Positions 61,876-64,000 of a stretch of 64,000 bases of DNA are shown piece after piece. Where the stretch lies: contig JAENYK010000011.1 of assembly GCA_016841825.1 (NCBI GenBank), positions 62,001 through 126,000 of the forward strand, read 5' to 3'. This stretch comes from Halothermothrix sp. Lineage in GTDB: Bacteria; Bacillota; Halanaerobiia; DY22613. The notes under the pieces were generated by a model that did not search any database, was not told the DNA's origin, and saw only the letters and a program-made list of their open reading frames with translations. Positions within the stretch are counted from its first letter, which is position 1; each line of letters starts with the position of its first letter. Made by a program: the position numbers and the translations under genes.

Positions 61876-63459
61876 TTATTTTACAAAGTAAATATCTTTC
61901 CAGTCATGGATGTAACCGATTGGACTAGGAATCAGGCCACGAATATTTTCGTTGTAAACTGCATTACCTTTGGAGTACATTAAGAAGATTGATGGATAGT
62001 CGTCATGAATAAGCTCTTGAATTTTATAATAAATAGGTTGACGTACTTCAAGATCCATAGTAGTTCTACCTTGTACTAACAGCTCATCAACTTCTGGGTT
62101 AATGTAAGTTCCAAAGTTGTAACCATCTTCGATCTGACTGGAGTGGAACAGAGAATAGTCGTCTGGATCTGGACCCATACCGGTCCAACCAAGAACAATT
62201 GCGTCAAATTTCTTGGCCATTACTCTTTCAGTGATGAAAGTAGTCCAGGTCAGAGCATCAATCTGGCAGTCTACGCCAATCTTCTTCCAGAAAGTAGCAA
62301 GAAGTTCGATAGTTTTCTCACGAGCAGTGTTACCTTTATTAGTAATCAAATTAAAGCTCAAAGGTTGACCATCTTTATCTCTGATACCATCACCATTAGT
62401 GTCTTTCCAACCAGCTTCGTCTAACAATCTGTTAGCTTCATTTACGTTATACTCATAAGCAGGGATATTCTCATTGTAAGCCCACTGAATACCAGGAACA
62501 ACGTTGGAAGTAGCTGGCATACCTTGACCATAATAAGCAACTTTAACGATAGCAGGCTTGTAGATAGCCATAGCCAGAGCTTTTCTTACCTGAACATCTT
62601 TAAAAATGTCTAAAGCTAAGTTAAAACCAACATAAGAATAACCGAAATCCCAACGGCTGTACATTTTTAAGCCTTTGCTAGCAGCAGTTTTGGAAACACG
62701 CTCTACTTCAGCAGGTGGTACAGATGCAGAATCCAGGTCACCAGCTTCAGCAGCTGCTAAGAGAGAGTTCTGGTCAGCAACAATTTTGTAGATAACTTTG
62801 TCCAGATGTACGCGACCACGATGATAATCTTCTCTTGCAGTAAATGTTGCATGATCATCGTGTAACCACTCAGTTAAAACAAATGGGCCAGTACCAACTG
62901 GCTGCTGGTTAACTGGGTTAGTGTTGATATCAGTACCTGCATACAGATGAGCTGGCAAAATCTCCATAGTCATAGTACCAGTTAAGAAATCAGGGAATGG
63001 GTACTTAAGAGTAAACTGGATAGTATAATCGTCAATAATTTTAATACCTTCTACTGGGTCCATCAAATAACCACGAACAGTGTTAGTGTTAGGATCTTGA
63101 ATAGCTTCGAAAGTATATTTCACGTCTTCAGCAGTGAATTCATGACCATCACTGAAATTAACACCTTTCTTTAAGTAGAAAGTCCAAACCAGGTTATCTT
63201 CACTACCCTCGTACTTCTCACACAGTGGTCCAGGAATAGGTTTTACAGTAACTGGATCCAAAGTTAATACGCCTTCATATACCATTTCAGCATAAGTAGC
63301 AGCAGAATCAGTAGTACCCAGAATAGGGTTAATCAGTTCAGCATCACCAATCTCACCAAATACTAGAGTGCCTCCCTCCTGAATCTCTTCAGCTAAAACG
63401 CCAAAACTAAAGCCTAAGACCATCATAACAACAAAAAGAATAACAACATTCTTCTTCAT
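61876..63459 (-). CDS. oppA: Oligopeptide ABC transporter substrate-binding protein
   Basis: A 527-residue family 5 solute-binding protein. The signal peptide (about 1-24, ending VLAEE) carries no lipobox Cys, so the protein is likely soluble, which would fit a periplasm in a diderm cell. The SBP_bac_5 core (EGVLTLDPVTVKPIPGPL, GVNFSDGHEFTAEDVKYTFE, NQQPVGTGPFVL) is intact. It is the first and probably most expressed gene of the operon. Confidence 0.94.
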   Translation of the reverse strand: MKKNVVILFVVMMVLGFSFGVLAEEIQEGGTLVFGEIGDAELINPILGTTDSAATYAEMVYEGVLTLDPVTVKPIPGPLCEKYEGSEDNLVWTFYLKKGVNFSDGHEFTAEDVKYTFEAIQDPNTNTVRGYLMDPVEGIKIIDDYTIQFTLKYPFPDFLTGTMTMEILPAHLYAGTDINTNPVNQQPVGTGPFVLTEWLHDDHATFTAREDYHRGRVHLDKVIYKIVADQNSLLAAAEAGDLDSASVPPAEVERVSKTAASKGLKMYSRWDFGYSYVGFNLALDIFKDVQVRKALAMAIYKPAIVKVAYYGQGMPATSNVVPGIQWAYNENIPAYEYNVNEANRLLDEAGWKDTNGDGIRDKDGQPLSFNLITNKGNTAREKTIELLATFWKKIGVDCQIDALTWTTFITERVMAKKFDAIVLGWTGMGPDPDDYSLFHSSQIEDGYNFGTYINPEVDELLVQGRTTMDLEVRQPIYYKIQELIHDDYPSIFLMYSKGNAVYNENIRGLIPSPIGYIHDWKDIYFVK

Positions 63460-63587
63460 TAAAATACTCTCCTCCTTATTGAAAGTTGTCTTAAAAGAAC
63501 ATAACCATTTGACTACTAATACCCCCTATTCACCTCCTTAAAAGGATTAAGTCGATGTAATAACTTAATTTACTATTACACCATAGA

Positions 63588-63698
63588 TTTAACGACTTCA
63601 GAAAGAGATTTATACTCCCACTGAAGTTTTGAGGGGATTTTAGTAAATCACTCCACCGATAAAGGTAGAGAACTTCCCCCTTCTGAAGTGTCGTTAAA
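63588..63698 (+). repeat. Dispersed structured repeat, copy E (core only)
   Basis: Lacks hairpin 1 and consists of the core between left arm TTTAACGACTTCAGAAAG and right arm CTTCTGAAGTGTCGTTAAA, which are complementary over 17-18 bases. Inner hairpin 2 (ACTTCAG...CTGAAGT) is retained; the hairpin 3 region has diverged. It defines the minimal unit as about 110 bp with terminal inverted repeats. Confidence 0.72.
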
Positions 63699-63714
63699 AA
63701 ATAAATTGAACTAA

Positions 63715-64000
63715 CTACCCTTCATCCAACTGTAAAGTTGGATTAAAAATACCCGGGATAGTTAATTTAATAGAATCGCTGGGGAAAAAGAATACCTCTT
63801 CGCCAAATACTTTGTTTTTGACATTTATCAAAGTACTAATCTTAATCACAGATACATCAGATGCAAAATCAAGATTCGATGTGTATCCAATTAACAGGTT
63901 CCCTAAACTCCCAATCTCAATCTCTGGACTAGTTAACCTGGTATCTTCTTGCTTTAAACCCAATAAAGAAAATATAGAAAGACCATATTTCATGTCTGCA
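63715..64000 (-). CDS. Unrecognised ORF, probably cut by the window edge
   Basis: A frame of at least 92 residues on the minus strand (ATG 63993 to stop 63715) that may begin outside the window, because no ribosome site is visible within the remaining bases. It has alternating hydrophobic and polar stretches (IFSLLGLKQEDTRLTSPEIEIGSL, VIKISTLINVKNKVFG) that look like beta strands, and no recognisable motif. A real but partial gene is more likely than not. Confidence 0.45.
   Translation of the reverse strand, partial: ADMKYGLSIFSLLGLKQEDTRLTSPEIEIGSLGNLLIGYTSNLDFASDVSVIKISTLINVKNKVFGEEVFFFPSDSIKLTIPGIFNPTLQLDEG

Overview
The window reads as chromosome from a low-GC, endospore-forming, anaerobic member of the Bacillota. 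YunB, YtxC, YqzL, a BclA-like collagen protein, T-box leaders on tRNA synthetase genes and infC-rpmI-rplT order all point that way. The gene mix, and an oligopeptide-binding protein with a signal peptide but no lipobox, suggest a clostridium close to the Halanaerobiales (for example Anoxybacter). That placement is inference; no rRNA gene is present.

Layout. 1-4.3 kb: partial tlyA, a UV-damage endonuclease, a ferritin-like protein, a collapsed O-methyltransferase, an aldo/keto reductase and a MerR regulator. 4.5-7.9 kb: a radical SAM/SPASM enzyme, five tandem tiny ORFs (33-46 codons), four of them with a common leader and repeated PLxGY-type motifs, and a convergent creatininase-family amidohydrolase. 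This looks like an undescribed ribosomally made, modified peptide (RiPP) system and is the main discovery candidate. 8-16 kb: an FtsA-like ATPase, a HAD phosphatase, a TnpB/IS605 relic, a polar amino-acid ABC importer, a diguanylate cyclase and a small tautomerase. 16-27.6 kb: yunB, a class A penicillin-binding protein, a penicillin-acylase homologue, a cluster of DnaA boxes, and the minus-strand run zapA-cvpA-polX-mutS2. 27.8-32 kb: a second radical SAM/SPASM gene with a possible overlapping peptide, a ferritin-like small protein, and folT behind a tetrahydrofolate riboswitch.

32-43 kb: minus-strand pheST behind a Phe T-box, yqzL, a SPOUT rRNA methyltransferase, two Ktr/Trk potassium-uptake pairs behind a c-di-AMP riboswitch, and rplT-rpmI-infC behind its leader. 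43-53 kb: a UBA-like tail-anchored protein, a Gln/Cys-rich protein, a CAP-domain protein, a heterodimeric ABC exporter, thrS behind a Thr T-box, and ytxC. 53-64 kb: the collagen-like protein, six tRNA genes, an LCP protein, a small membrane protein, a UTRA-type regulator, a complete oligopeptide ABC operon and a partial ORF.

Running through the window is a family of about 110-145 bp structured intergenic repeats (five clear copies), two of which bracket the second radical SAM gene. Regulation is RNA-rich: two T-boxes, THF and c-di-AMP riboswitches, the infC/L20 leader, hairpins between ABC binding-protein and permease genes, and a hairpin that hides a Shine-Dalgarno site. Several start codons were moved from the longest-ORF position on Shine-Dalgarno evidence, including AUU for infC and probable AUC/AUU starts for both ktrB/trkH genes.
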